Notes under the pieces: generated by a model
The model's database searches: none
Seen by the model: the letters and a program-made list of their open reading frames with translations, nothing else
What the model was told of the DNA's origin: nothing
Program-made: the position numbers and the translations under genes
From: Diatrype stigma
Taxonomy: Eukaryota > Ascomycota > Sordariomycetes > Xylariales > Diatrypaceae
Direction of reading: 5' to 3'
Length of the DNA: 64,000 bases
Assembly (NCBI GenBank): GCA_022225965.2
Contig: JAKJXP020000013.1
Span: forward strand, 434,001 to 498,000
Shown: positions 1-10,571 of the stretch, piece by piece
How positions within the stretch are numbered: position 1 is the first letter of the stretch
Layout: every line of letters begins with the position of its first letter

Positions 1-687
1 GAGCGGCTCGGGCCCCTTGCTCCGCATGGCGAGCCAGCGCAGCGCCGTGACGGCCAGCGCGCTGTTGTTTTCCTCCTTGCCCAGCCAGATGACGACGTGC
101 CAGGCCGAGGCGAAGATGTCGCGCATGCGGCCGACCTGCTGGCCCTGCTCGGCCGGGTCCTGCTGGTTGATGCAGACGGCGTCGATCCACCACTTGAAGC
201 CCTGCTTGACCCGCTGGGTCCGCCGCAGCTTGAGCAGCGCATCGTACAGGTTCGGTAGGACGAGGAACTCCTCCCCGTTCAGGAGGATGGTGTGTTTCTG
301 TACGCCCTCCGACAAGCCCCAGACATAGGAGAGCGCTATGTAGTCGCCCCATTCGTAGCGGAACTGCTTGTTGTTGCTCTCTTCTTCCTCGTCGTCCGCA
401 TGCGCATCCTCGGCAGCCTGCAGTTTCTTTTCTTGCACCTCGGCCTCCCGTACGAGAGGATCGGCACTGTCCTCGAATATGGAGGCGGAGTCGAGCGGAG
501 ATCGTATCTCGCGCCAGACGTAGTCGTCTCCCTTGAAGCCGTCCTGATCCCGTTTGAAGTCGGGGTTCAGTCTGACGTTCTCGATGGTGCAACTGATCAG
601 TGTAGAGGCATCATCGTCGCCATCGTACGGCTCGATAGTCAGAAGCCGTATCTCATCGCCTTCTAAAGGCTGGTAGGTGTACGGCAT
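1..687 (-). CDS. HET-domain (heterokaryon incompatibility) protein, 3' part outside window
   Basis: The minus strand is open for 229 codons from the ATG at 687 to the window edge, so the C-terminus is missing. Residues 118-124 read ALSYVWG and residues 167-177 read WIDAVCINQQD, the two signature blocks of the fungal HET domain; IWLGKE near residue 200 matches its third block. An acidic stretch (about residues 93-105) lies between the N-terminal segment and the domain. HET proteins take part in non-self recognition and trigger cell death on fusion of incompatible hyphae; many paralogues have no assigned role. No intron is needed in the visible part. The family call is secure; partner domain and allelic function cannot be judged. 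Confidence 0.93.
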   Translation of the reverse strand, partial: MPYTYQPLEGDEIRLLTIEPYDGDDDASTLISCTIENVRLNPDFKRDQDGFKGDDYVWREIRSPLDSASIFEDSADPLVREAEVQEKKLQAAEDAHADDEEEESNNKQFRYEWGDYIALSYVWGLSEGVQKHTILLNGEEFLVLPNLYDALLKLRRTQRVKQGFKWWIDAVCINQQDPAEQGQQVGRMRDIFASAWHVVIWLGKEENNSALAVTALRWLAMRSKGPEPL

Positions 688-1954
688 GGTGACCCCTCTA
701 ACAGAAATGGCGTGCCCTTATACTTTCTCTTTTACGCAAGGGCTTACGACTGATATGCAAGAAACCAAGGGTTCGAAACGTTGCTGTCTTCCTTTATACA
801 ACGGTGTAAAGACGCTCACAACATGTGGTGGCTTCGTCACAGGACTGCGCGCAATTACGATTCTTTACAGCAAGATGATGATATAGGAACAGCGAAGAAT
901 CGAGCCATTAAATAATAGCTTGCATGATCAAGGAGTCTATTTATAATCGAAGGTAAAGCATGCGGCACAGTCGCACAGGGGTATTTGTTCAGCTGCTTAT
1001 GGCGGCCCGCTTTTGCATCTTCAGAACTGTTTTATAGTCAGGTTGATATGTGATAGGCAGTGTTAGTAGGATTCTAGTAAGTCGATCTAGACCTAGTCCC
1101 CGTCCCGTCCCGCCATCCAGATCCAAGAACATGCTGCCGTCCACGGTTTTTGATACACTTCAGGTAAACATCTTACTGTCTTTGAATTATCCATTAGTCG
1201 TATTGAACCCTTTTCTGCATCAGTAACCTGGGGTAGATGTTACAAGTCCTATCTGTTCGTTATACTTTAGGACAGCCAGTGCCGTGTGAGATTCCGTGAG
1301 GGGATAATGTACTAGGGGGTTATGTGATCCACATGGATCCCATTCGTCTAATAATAGAAGGCTCTACGGTCATATGCTTCGATAGATCGAGTATTATTCT
1401 GTTTTTCACTTCACTCTAACATAAAAGCTGTTTTATCGAAGTTCTTGACAGATTCGTTATTGTTATAAAAGCACATGGAAACTAATAAATTGTAAGTTGC
1501 GGTCGGTCTTATGATAAGTTGAACTGATAGTTTTCCCAGAAAGCGACTTCCGCGTGTCCTTCGAAAGACTTATTCAACGAAGTAACGATTATGTTTACTG
1601 TTCTTACACTAGTATTATACATTACGGAATGAAGTTGTTATTGCAGTCTGCAGTTGTGGTCAACTGACAGTAAAGATCAACATCTCTAGAGTTCAGGAAG
1701 GCCGTATACCGTACTGTCCCCTTAAGAATGCCTCTTGCAAGGATCCTGGTCGTATAACCATCTCATGCCTATTTACAGCGTATGATCCAGCCTTAGCAAC
1801 TGCAGTCATTATTGCCCAATGTTTATCCAACTGCTGTTGTCCATCGATGACCCTCTTCCGAAGTATTCGGGGGTGATAGTTGGCGTTGCGTTAAGTATCA
1901 TGTCCGTCCAGCGCCTTGACATCACGTAGCTAGTATTTGACCCAGAGCCCCAGT
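688..1954. other. Intergenic, AT-rich
   Basis: I see no convincing gene here. It contains the HET gene promoter (about 688-1000) and AT-rich sequence with stops in all frames. Confidence 0.6.
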
Positions 1955-2842
1955 TCAAACGCTTCTTGCTCTATACATTCTCGGTTGAAAATCAGTTTGA
2001 ACCCCAACATCAACAAACTGCTGCTCCGGCGGCGACGCAAAAAGCTTTGCCGCATCCTCGAACTGCATGGTCGGGTACTTCTGCGCGAGGTGCTTCACGG
2101 GCAGGATCAAAAAGGGCGGCTCGGCCTTCCCTGCCCTCGAGATGGCCTCGACGACCGCCACCAGCCTCCGGACCTCCGGCTTATACTGCTCCGTGGTTGC
2201 GGCTGAATCCTCGATCGCGACCTCCGGGTAGGTCCAGGCCCAGACCCGGCCCAGGAGTACACCCACCTGGGCTCCCGGCTCGTTCGTCTTCCACTCGAGC
2301 GGCGGGAAGACGCCCTCTTTGGCGAGCACCTCCTTGTAGGCGGTGAAGTAGCTCGGGACGTCGTTGGCCTCGACGGCTGCCTTGCGCACCAGGGCCAGGC
2401 CTTTCGTCCGGCTGACCTCGCACAGCTCCAAGTGCTTATTCATCCAGCGCCGCGCCCACCGGGCGCACATCTCGCTCCGGCGGGCGCTGCTGCTCTTGTT
2501 CTTCATCAGCAGGTTCGCGGCCGACGCGGCGCTCAGCGACGTCAGCTCGACCCCGGCGGCGATGTGCAGGTTGATCCAGGCGAGGAGGGTCAGCTCCTCC
2601 TCGGCGGTCAGCAGCCGGTTGCCCCGGCGGACCTCGTGCCCGGATTTGACGCCCTTCAGCCGGTTGTAGAACAGCTTGGGCTCGACGCCGTAGTACTGGG
2701 CTACGGTCTTCCGGGTGTTGAAGCAGCCGCCCCCGGCGTTCCAGTCCTTCACGGCCAGCTGCACGCGTTGCTCGATGGGGAGCGAGAGGATGGCTGGCGT
2801 GGCGGTGGCGATGGGTCTCTCTGGTTGCTTGGTACGCCCCAT
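1955..2842 (-). CDS. Pogo/Fot1-type transposase-derived protein with CENP-B-like DNA-binding region, catalytically degenerate
   Basis: One uninterrupted 295-codon ORF. Residues about 20-70 look like a psq-type helix-turn-helix, and about 75-150 resemble a CENPB-type HTH (TAEEELTLLAWI followed by WARRWMNKHLEL). The next part follows the start of a DDE_1 domain of pogo/Fot1 transposases: where active enzymes have N-x-D-E-x-G, this protein has KTNEPGAQVGV, so the first catalytic Asp is Asn. A later segment (VRRLVAVVEAISRAGKAEPP) matches the strand with the next conserved block, but the rest of the catalytic core is absent. The ORF is GC-rich with no premature stops, unlike a RIP-mutated transposon copy. 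It is either a recent truncated copy or a domesticated DNA-binding protein. Terminal inverted repeats were not recognised. Confidence 0.75.
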   Translation of the reverse strand: MGRTKQPERPIATATPAILSLPIEQRVQLAVKDWNAGGGCFNTRKTVAQYYGVEPKLFYNRLKGVKSGHEVRRGNRLLTAEEELTLLAWINLHIAAGVELTSLSAASAANLLMKNKSSSARRSEMCARWARRWMNKHLELCEVSRTKGLALVRKAAVEANDVPSYFTAYKEVLAKEGVFPPLEWKTNEPGAQVGVLLGRVWAWTYPEVAIEDSAATTEQYKPEVRRLVAVVEAISRAGKAEPPFLILPVKHLAQKYPTMQFEDAAKLFASPPEQQFVDVGVQTDFQPRMYRARSV

Positions 2843-2911
2843 GTCTGCTGCTTATCTCCGAATAATGTGGCAAATGATGGGGCAGGGAACGCCGATGTGC
2901 TGCCCGATGCC

Positions 2912-2953
2912 CCGTGATTTATTGTCCGTGATTTATTGTCCGTGATTTATTGC
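2912..2953. repeat. Three tandem copies of a 14-bp unit
   Basis: The unit CCGTGATTTATTGT occurs at 2912-2925 and 2926-2939 and, with one change, at 2940-2953. It lies 70 bases upstream of the transposase-derived ORF start and could be a promoter or terminal-region repeat of that element. Confidence 0.9.
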
Positions 2954-4073
2954 CGGTATACAGGTCGAACGGATCGGGGCGGGTGTCAGAGTCGGACTTC
3001 AATGTTGTTGATTTCCATTTGAATTGTGTGACGCGTTTGTTAGGGCGAAGATTTGGAGCCTGCAAGTGGAACCGGAACTTTTAAGCTTGAATCAGCTTGA
3101 TCGGACCTTAAAGGCCCGAAACTCCCGATCCCCAGGATATGCCTTAATAGAGGTTATCACGATATAGCGTGTAAATTGCTTACCCCCTATTTTTGTACGT
3201 TTATGTTGTATGTTTGTTATTCATTCATCATTATAAACTTCGTGCGGAGATAATCGTCGGCGATGCTGAAACCACACGGCTACCCTTACGGTCACCAGGG
3301 GTTATCACCGTTACAACCGTCACAATCGTGGTTAGTGAGCCATGATGGGGGCTTACATACTTGTAAGTAACTATAGGGAGATGGACAGCTGCTAGGCCAA
3401 GTGCGATATATGCATAAGATATAAGATACGATCAAGGTTTAGATGACGTTCTAAAGTGGAAAATGAAGCAACCAAGCTGTCAGGGTCTAGACACTCAAGC
3501 TAAACGCTCTCAAGCTCGTACCCAATGCCACCCCGACTGCCTACTTGAGTTCTAAGCTGAGCCTGCTGGGCCTGCTGTGCCGTACCTCAACTTTCCAGTG
3601 CTGATGTGCGTGGGGCTTTGACTCCCATGGCTTCAGAAAGACGCAAAGTATAAGCCAGATGCCCCCTCGCTCATTGGGCGGCCCTGGTTAATGCCGTCTT
3701 GGCGGATGTTACCAATCAAGGACCACGTCGAATTGGGACTTTCTTCCCTGTATTGGATATTGGCGGTTCAATGACAGTTACATCCGGTGTACGGGACCTG
3801 GGCTAAACCCACTATGGATGGGATGCCGGCCAAGACTCCAAGACGCGCTTGAGAGTTACGACTGCTCTGGAGAACGGCACGGAACGGCAAGGGTAATATG
3901 GAAAGTGCAGGTGATAACCGGAACGAGGTATTATAAGTACCTAGCAGCATCCAGGAGTCCACATCCATCTGGGAAACACGATACACTATATCGTAAACCT
4001 TCGCATTGCACGCCCGGCAAGACTAACCGCACATCTTGCTTCTCTTCTGCGCTGTCCGACACACGAAAACAAA
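2954..4073. other. Intergenic
   Basis: No gene recognised. The right end is the promoter of the dienelactone hydrolase-like gene. Confidence 0.6.
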
Positions 4074-5081
4074 ATGGTGAAGCTTCAGTCTATGCTCGCT
4101 CTTTGGAGTGTCGCATCCGTCGGCACTGCCTCGCTCCAGTACCGAGATTATGGCAACACGGTCAACAACGGATCGATCATCCGACATGATGGCGATCCAG
4201 TCGGCAAGGAGGAGGAATTCAATGGGGGTGCGTAACTATCTAGTCCTAACGCTATAAAGAGCCAGCTGGCAATGATGTACTGACACGTGAGCCAGTCAAC
4301 CTGTACATCACGGGCGAGAAGAAGTCCGACACCGCCGTGGTATACCTGACTGACGTCTTCGGGATCCAGCTTCTCGAAAACAAGCTGTGAGTTAGCTTTC
4401 AACGGCGCATTTCGGGTCCGGGAGGGGTAGAGAACCAACAAAGTTCCCCCTCCCCTTCCTCCTCCTGAAACCAACGGTTCAAACCTTGGTTGATAACTAC
4501 CTAATGACTAATCCATCTATCCATCCAGGCTCGCGGATAGCTTCGGGCGCGCCGGCTTCCTGACGGTGGCCCCCGACCTGTTTGACGGCAAGCCCGCCCC
4601 AGCGGACCTGAACGACCCCAGCTTCAACCAGACCGAGTTCCTGGCGGAGCACGGGCCGGAGGTGACCGACCCGAAGATCGCTACGGCCATCGACTACCTG
4701 CGCAACACCGCCGGCGCGGCCAAGATCGCCGTCACCGGCTACTGCTTCGGCGGCCGGTACAGCTTCCGGTTCCTGGCCGAGGCCAAGGGCGCCGACGTCG
4801 GCTTCGCCGCCCACCCGAGCCTGCTCGAGGACGCCGAGATCGCCGCTATCACGCGCCCGATCAGCGTCGCCGCCGCCGACGGCGACGCGCTCATGCCGCC
4901 CGCGCGCCGCGCCGAGATCGAGGCCGCGCTCCAGGCCGCCGGGCTCGAGTACTCGCTGACCCTGTACGGGGGCACCCAGCATGGCTTCGGCGTCCGCGCC
5001 AACGTCTCGGATCCGAAGCAGAAGTTCGGCAAGGAGCAGGCGTTCTTCCAGGCCGTCACGTTCTTTGAGAACTGGGTTTGA
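4074..5081 (+). CDS. Dienelactone hydrolase family protein (alpha/beta hydrolase), putatively secreted
   Basis: Three exons: 4074-4227, 4296-4386 and 4529-5081, giving 265 residues. Both introns have good borders (GTGCGT...CCAG and GTGAGT...CCAG), and joining them restores a continuous family sequence (YLTDVFG then LLADSFGRAGFLTVAPDLFDG). The nucleophile motif GYCFGG places Cys at about residue 154 and QHGF places His at about 233, two members of the Cys-Asp-His triad; the Asp lies in the intervening AAADGDAL region. DLH enzymes hydrolyse dienelactones or related esters in aromatic breakdown; the substrate here is unknown. The first 20 residues (MVKLQSMLALWSVASVGTAS) look like a secretion signal, unusual for a family that is often cytosolic. 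The start is well placed after an A-rich leader. Confidence 0.88.
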
Positions 5082-6895
5082 GGTTGTAAGGGAATGGGGA
5101 AGAAGGACGGGCATTAACTCCCTTAGTATCTAAGTCCCCCGGACCTGCATACTTGACATGTGCGCACTTGTGTGTGTGTCGAGCTATTTTGAGATCGAGC
5201 GGCCCTGCCTATCTTGTATGATATATCAAGAACAAACTACACGGGGATGCCATTCATTCACCTACCTAAACGATATTCCATACTCGTGCACCCGTTGAAA
5301 TGATCTGGATACTGGGTGATAGGAACAATGGGGCGCGAGCTGTATAATGTTCTGACAGTGATGCGGTCGGAACATTACCTTTACACTAAGCTTCCGAACT
5401 GCAGTGAGGCTTTTGTTTTTGTAGGAATGTTTGTGGGCTGTGATTGAGCGCAAACGAAACGAAACAAAACAAAACGAGAGATGCATCTGCCCTCCTTGTC
5501 CCATACATCCCTATGATCGGGACAGGGCCTATAGGTAGAAGCAAAAAATATGTATGAATTGCCTAATCCGACTACTACGTATAGGTTAATTCGTTCCAAA
5601 ATTAGATTTGACACCGACGATCGTCTCCTAAACAAGATGAAGACCGCCACACTAGGGTATTAGTGAGGATCGATTAGCTACACGTTTTCACCACGGCGAT
5701 GCCCTCGCATGCTTACTACATACATATCTTACTCAACTCACCGGGTCATTGTGTCAAAGCAGGCACCTCTGAAGTCACTGGGCATGACACTCCTAGACGG
5801 CGATATCTTACTCGCTTGAGATGCAAAGGGAAAATTGAATCTGGGCTAAATGCCCCAACCCACAAACTGCTGAGCCACGTTAGCTGCTTTGCCGCAACCA
5901 TGCTTCCACGCCGGATCCGAAAGGCAACTGACGAGACTGATCTGCAGGAGCAGTGATTCCTTAACTGGAGCTTGACTTACACTTGACGCGCCTCCGAGAC
6001 CATGTGAGCCAAAGGTTAGATAATTTGAGGCCTCTTGTATATATGCATTATCGTTCCAACTTGATTCTCGAATAGTCTAGTGGTATATGTACTAGTGTTG
6101 ATCTGAGAGATCTGGGATCAACGACCGGATCTATGTATCACATGCTTATCACGCAATGCAGCCAATCATGGATGCTGCCAATGTCGATGGGCTCCCGATT
6201 GAGTAGTGTTGGGTGTGATTCAGTGTAACACTACGAACCTATAAGACAATAGTGTTGTCAATCGATCGAGTCGATCCGGGGAGTAGCGGGCGAGGCTTAA
6301 CTTGGGCCCATCAGCCTTTGTGTCGATCTGCTTCGCTTCGTTGGTCAACCGCTAGGGCAACAACACCCACAGCTGACATGATCGCCTCTCCTACGTGTTA
6401 TAGCTAATGGGCAAATTATCTACTCATAAAACTTGCGTCAGTGAAGAACTTTCCCGGGCCCCGGATTTTACTGCGGATTGGTCGAATCCGTCAAGGATGT
6501 TTCAATCGTTGCCTTCCGGATACGGACTTCAGCCTCCCGCCGACTCTATCCCCACAACTCCGGTGAGGAAGGTGAGCAGACAAATATAGCTTCGTCCCAG
6601 TTGAGCTCTAGCAAGGATGTTTCTTTTTGCTTCGCCAAGTAGTTTCTGAGCTTGGGATTTGGAAATGAAACAGGTCGATTCGACTGCCTGATTCGTTCCA
6701 ACACATGCTGGCTGATAATGCCCGTTACCTCCGACACACTGGAGGTCTAGGGGATATATATTCACCATGCCGTCTCTACTGACATGGTTGGAGAAGTTAT
6801 GTGATCCGCAAGCTCAGGGCCATCATCACGGAACTTCTCCGTAGTCATTCCTTCATCCCCTCTACGGGCAGGTTATCGCAGTTCACAGTTACAAG
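5082..6895. other. Intergenic
   Basis: No gene recognised in 1.8 kb. Small ORFs on both strands lack domain signals. A short imperfect CGAAA/CAAAA run lies near 5455-5477. Confidence 0.6.
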
Positions 6896-8312
6896 ATGAA
6901 GTATTCAACCAAGTCACTCCTTTTCGCCACGGCGTTGGCCTCCACGACGGCCGCCGCCCCTGTCCTCTCGACAATCCGCTCAGCCCTCACGTCCAAGAGC
7001 TACTGGACGACGACGGCGGCGGTGAGCGAGAAGCCGGTCAACGAGGTGGTGTACGCCCAAGCCGGAGGCACCTTCGCCGTGCTGCACTTCAACAACGAGC
7101 CCGGAAAGTTCTCTACCGAGGGTCGGATGGACCCCATCGTGAGCCCCGGCATGAATTCCAGCCACACCCACGGCATCATGGGCGGGAGCAACTTCGGCCT
7201 GACCATCGACGGCGACCAGCTTCTGGGTTCCTCGTGCACCAACGCCAAGATCGCCAATGACAAGAGCAACTACTGGGTCGCTCCCATCTACTTCCAGTCG
7301 CCGGCCGATGGCAAGTTCAAACAGGTGCCCCTATACTACATGAACGTCTATTACTTGTAAGAGCACATAAAACCCGTCTTCTCCCCGTCTGTTCAGTCGT
7401 CCAACGTCTGCCCTATATATGTCACCTACTACCATATAATATGCCTAATCGTTAACGACGTTGCCTTCGTTAGTTTCGAGCCCACGAATGACGTGATCTC
7501 TCCCTTCCCGCCTGGTCTGAAAATGGTCAGCGGCGATTCCTCGAAGCGAGACCCGCCGTCCTCGGGATCTGGCGCACTGCAGCTTGACCCCAGCAAGGGA
7601 GACATCCAAGCGGTCCAGTGGACCTGCCCGACCAACGGCGACCCGGATCGGTACCCCCCAGGCTCCGACGGCTCGACCGCGGGCATCGCAGACCCGAACA
7701 ACAGGGCCGCTGGTGCTGGCTTCCCCATCGTCAACTGCGATGGCACTTACTCCCCGCTACGGCAGGACATCCACAGTAAGTTATTTTCCGATGTTCTTTC
7801 ATTTGGGGGTGGGGGGTGTTCTTCGTCCTTCTTACCCAGATGTAACAATCTCTGACTCCCCGTACCCAGTGCCGTCCTGCTACAACCCGGAGGCCGGGCT
7901 CGACGACCACCTGAACAACATGGCATTCCCGATTACGGGCTCCGACGGCATGCAGGACTGCCCGGAGGGCTGGACGCACGTGCCGCACCTGTTCTACGAG
8001 GTGTACTACGACACGCCGCAGTTCGCGGACCAGTGGACGCCGGACGGGCAGAACCAGCCCTTCGTGCTGGCCAACGGCGACCGGACGGGGTTCAGCTCGC
8101 ACGCCGACTTCGTCGCCGGCTGGGACGAAAAGACGCTCCAGACCATCATCGACTCGTGCAACGCCGGCACCCTCGGCATGGAGACCTGCCCCGACGTCCC
8201 CGGCGGCCTCAACACCGAGACCTGCCCTATCGAGTCCGCTTTCCCTAACCCCACTGACGAGTGGATCGACGCCCTCCCTGGCGACAACCCCCTGGCTGGC
8301 TGGGGAGTTTGA
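6896..8312 (+). CDS. Secreted DUF1996-domain protein
   Basis: Three exons: 6896-7356, 7474-7775 and 7870-8312, giving 401 residues. The introns begin GTAAGA and GTAAGT and end TTAG and CCAG; splicing restores the frame as YYFFEPTND and DIHMPSCYN. Residues 1-20 are a clear signal peptide ending near AAA. The body carries DUF1996 hallmarks: FNNEPGKFSTEGRMDPI, the His-rich SHTHGIMGGSNF, WVAPIYF, and a C-terminal half with several Cys pairs (CPEGWTHVPHLF, CNAGTLGMETCPD). DUF1996 proteins are secreted or wall-associated in filamentous fungi and have no established enzymatic activity. No WSC domain follows, so this is the short form of the family. The gene ends shortly after LAGWGV. Confidence 0.92.
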
Positions 8313-8810
8313 AGAGAAAAGGAGGTGGTAAGGGGGCTTGGTCGTATTTGATCCATGATGGCTGGCTCCCTATGTTCTTTGTACGTTTGTAGGTTATGAT
8401 TGCTGATGTTTTGTATATATACCCACACAGTTCATGTATATACTTTGTGTATAAGATTAAGATAGGACCTATGATCCTGTCTATACCGAGCTTTTAGTCT
8501 TGTGTTCTATGTCACTTCTGTTGCTTGTGCCGTAACCATCCCCTTTAGGTACCTGTCCATTAGGTACATATTTAGGCTAGCACTACCTAACTTTACCCCT
8601 ATTTCACTTACCATCCACAATTACCGCTACCCAGTTTACCATATAACACAAAGAAGCAAAGAAGGACGGCATACGTAGTGTAATCAGTGCATAGTCAAGC
8701 TTTTCAACATAAATCCAACTATTTATCGAAAATTAAATGATAGACTGGGGCCTTGCTCAATTTCACCCACCCTTCCAAAACCCACGATCGACAACAGCGC
8801 TCGCTCCCAT
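8313..8810. other. Intergenic between convergent genes
   Basis: 3' flanks of the DUF1996 gene (plus strand) and the small secreted protein gene (minus strand). No gene seen. Confidence 0.6.
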
Positions 8811-9281
8811 TCACTCATACACCGCAACAGACTGCGCATACTGCGCCACAGCGCCATACAGATGGACGGCGCGGCAGACGCTCGCCTCGCCGTCGGCGCA
8901 GTCGCCGTTGATGGCGTCCTGCGCCAGCACCAGCAGCTCGGCCTGCGCGGCCTGCAGGTAGGCGATGGCCTGGTCGGCGGTCGTGGCCGGGGCCGGGAGG
9001 ACGGCGGTGGGGGCGCAGCCGTCGGGCAGGATGTCGCGCTCTAGGAACGCGAGCGACCGCCCCGTCGACGAGTAGTCCAGCCCGATCGATGTGTACCGCT
9101 GCTGCGCTACGTCGAGGATCACCGTGCTGATGTAGCCCTGGAGGTTCGGGATTCCCGTCTGGATGCCCGCCGGGAAGCACGCCGCTGCTTCGTCTCGGGT
9201 GGTGAGGGGTGCGGTGAGGGGTGTGGCGAGGGTGTTGGCGCAGAGGAGCGCGGTCGCGGCGAGGATGTTCTTGACTTGCAT
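8811..9281 (-). CDS. Small secreted cysteine-containing protein, family not recognised
   Basis: Single exon of 156 residues from the ATG at 9281. Residues 1-20 (MQVKNILAATALLCANTLAT) form a signal peptide. The mature part contains four Cys (35, 89, 128, 136), enough for two disulfides, and an Ala-rich helical segment between about residues 100 and 125. No transmembrane segment or GPI signal follows. The reading frame extends upstream to 9437, but only the ATG at 9281 places the signal peptide at the N-terminus. Size, Cys content and lack of a recognised domain fit a candidate effector or wall-associated protein; that role is inference only. Confidence 0.7.
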   Translation of the reverse strand: MQVKNILAATALLCANTLATPLTAPLTTRDEAAACFPAGIQTGIPNLQGYISTVILDVAQQRYTSIGLDYSSTGRSLAFLERDILPDGCAPTAVLPAPATTADQAIAYLQAAQAELLVLAQDAINGDCADGEASVCRAVHLYGAVAQYAQSVAVYE

Positions 9282-10571
9282 GGTTATGAGTGGGTGAGAT
9301 GATATGTATGTGCTTGGTAGCGTTGCGGGCGTATGTGAGGTGTGTGCCTTGTATAGCTGGCTGGTGTTGCTTTTTGACTTGGTGCTCTGGTGGTGAGGCA
9401 ACTCACCTTCGGCGGTCCTTATATAGTCCTTTGACATGAATAATTATACTTTTTACGAGGAATGACCAGGTGGCTTCACATACACATATTATAAGCGGCC
9501 TTCGTATTCAGTCTTGGCATCGTCTTGTATTCATGTCAGCTCCGTACTCCAACTTGCCATGATACTAGGTAGTAGTACATTTAACGATGGATCACGTAAG
9601 CCAAATAGGCCATTCCAGAGCTTTGAGAGTATATAAGGGGCTTGGATGACTGCCCTTCATCCAATGATATAACATGCATGAGTAACACTAGCTTGCTGTA
9701 ACAGGCTATAAGCTGTAGACCACGTAGGCACTTCCCCAATCCATCGGGTGTTATGGAGGCAAAATATTTTTTCTCGTCTCACTGGAGTGTTGTAGAAACA
9801 TGTCATACATCTACCTAATGGCTTAGGCTGAGAATAAAATCACTTACTCTATGATAACTACCACTACTGGACACCATCATTGAAATGGATCTTTGGCCCA
9901 ATGTAACGACCAATCAGAAATAATAAAGAGAGATTACACGACGTTCAACTAATAAAAAAAAATCTGATCTGTATCAGTTTGGGATCAGACTGACAGAACA
10001 ACCGTTCGTATTCACAGCCGTATAAGAGCAGTCTGGACCTAACCTTCCAACGATTTCTAGGAAGCTTAGAAGCCGTACGGACAATCATTAACCGGCGAAA
10101 TAGAAAGAAATTGACACGCCTCTTTCAGCCAATCAAGAAAGCCGGTCTTGGGTTCTATTACCATATGGACCCGTGTAAGCCCTGAGACTTCGTCTTCATC
10201 AGATTCTGCATCACCCACTATATTCTTGCATGTACCCCAATGATTTTTGTGGGAGCGCTTGTTTGAGTGTGAATCTTTCAATAATTTTCTCTTGCGTCTG
10301 TGGACCGTAGGTTGCGTTTCCCTTTGATTTTTAGTTGTTTGGTAAACCGGCTTGTACTCAGAACTGGGACGAAGGTCAGCTAGTTACGATAAAGGGGATT
10401 GTATCCAATAGCCTTGCCGTTCAATGTCTAGATCGTTGGATCTCGACTGGCTCTTGGATGTGAGGATTGTCGTTTGTATTTCTTGTATTTCTTTTACTTC
10501 TTTTGGAACATCGCTCGTTCTCCGGTATTTGACGTTGCACACAGAACTGTGGCTGGGTTAGCTGGTCATGA
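9282..10571. other. Intergenic; one weak minus-strand ORF at 10066-10281
   Basis: Mostly AT-rich. The 71-codon ORF at 10066-10281 (minus) has an acidic segment but no recognised domain and is not annotated as a gene. It lies just downstream of the broken ULD gene and could be part of its decayed tail. Confidence 0.5.

Noticed and set aside
10066..10281. 71-codon minus-strand ORF with acidic stretch
   Set aside because: No domain, no clear splice link to the ULD gene and no codon-use support; left as a possible decayed tail.
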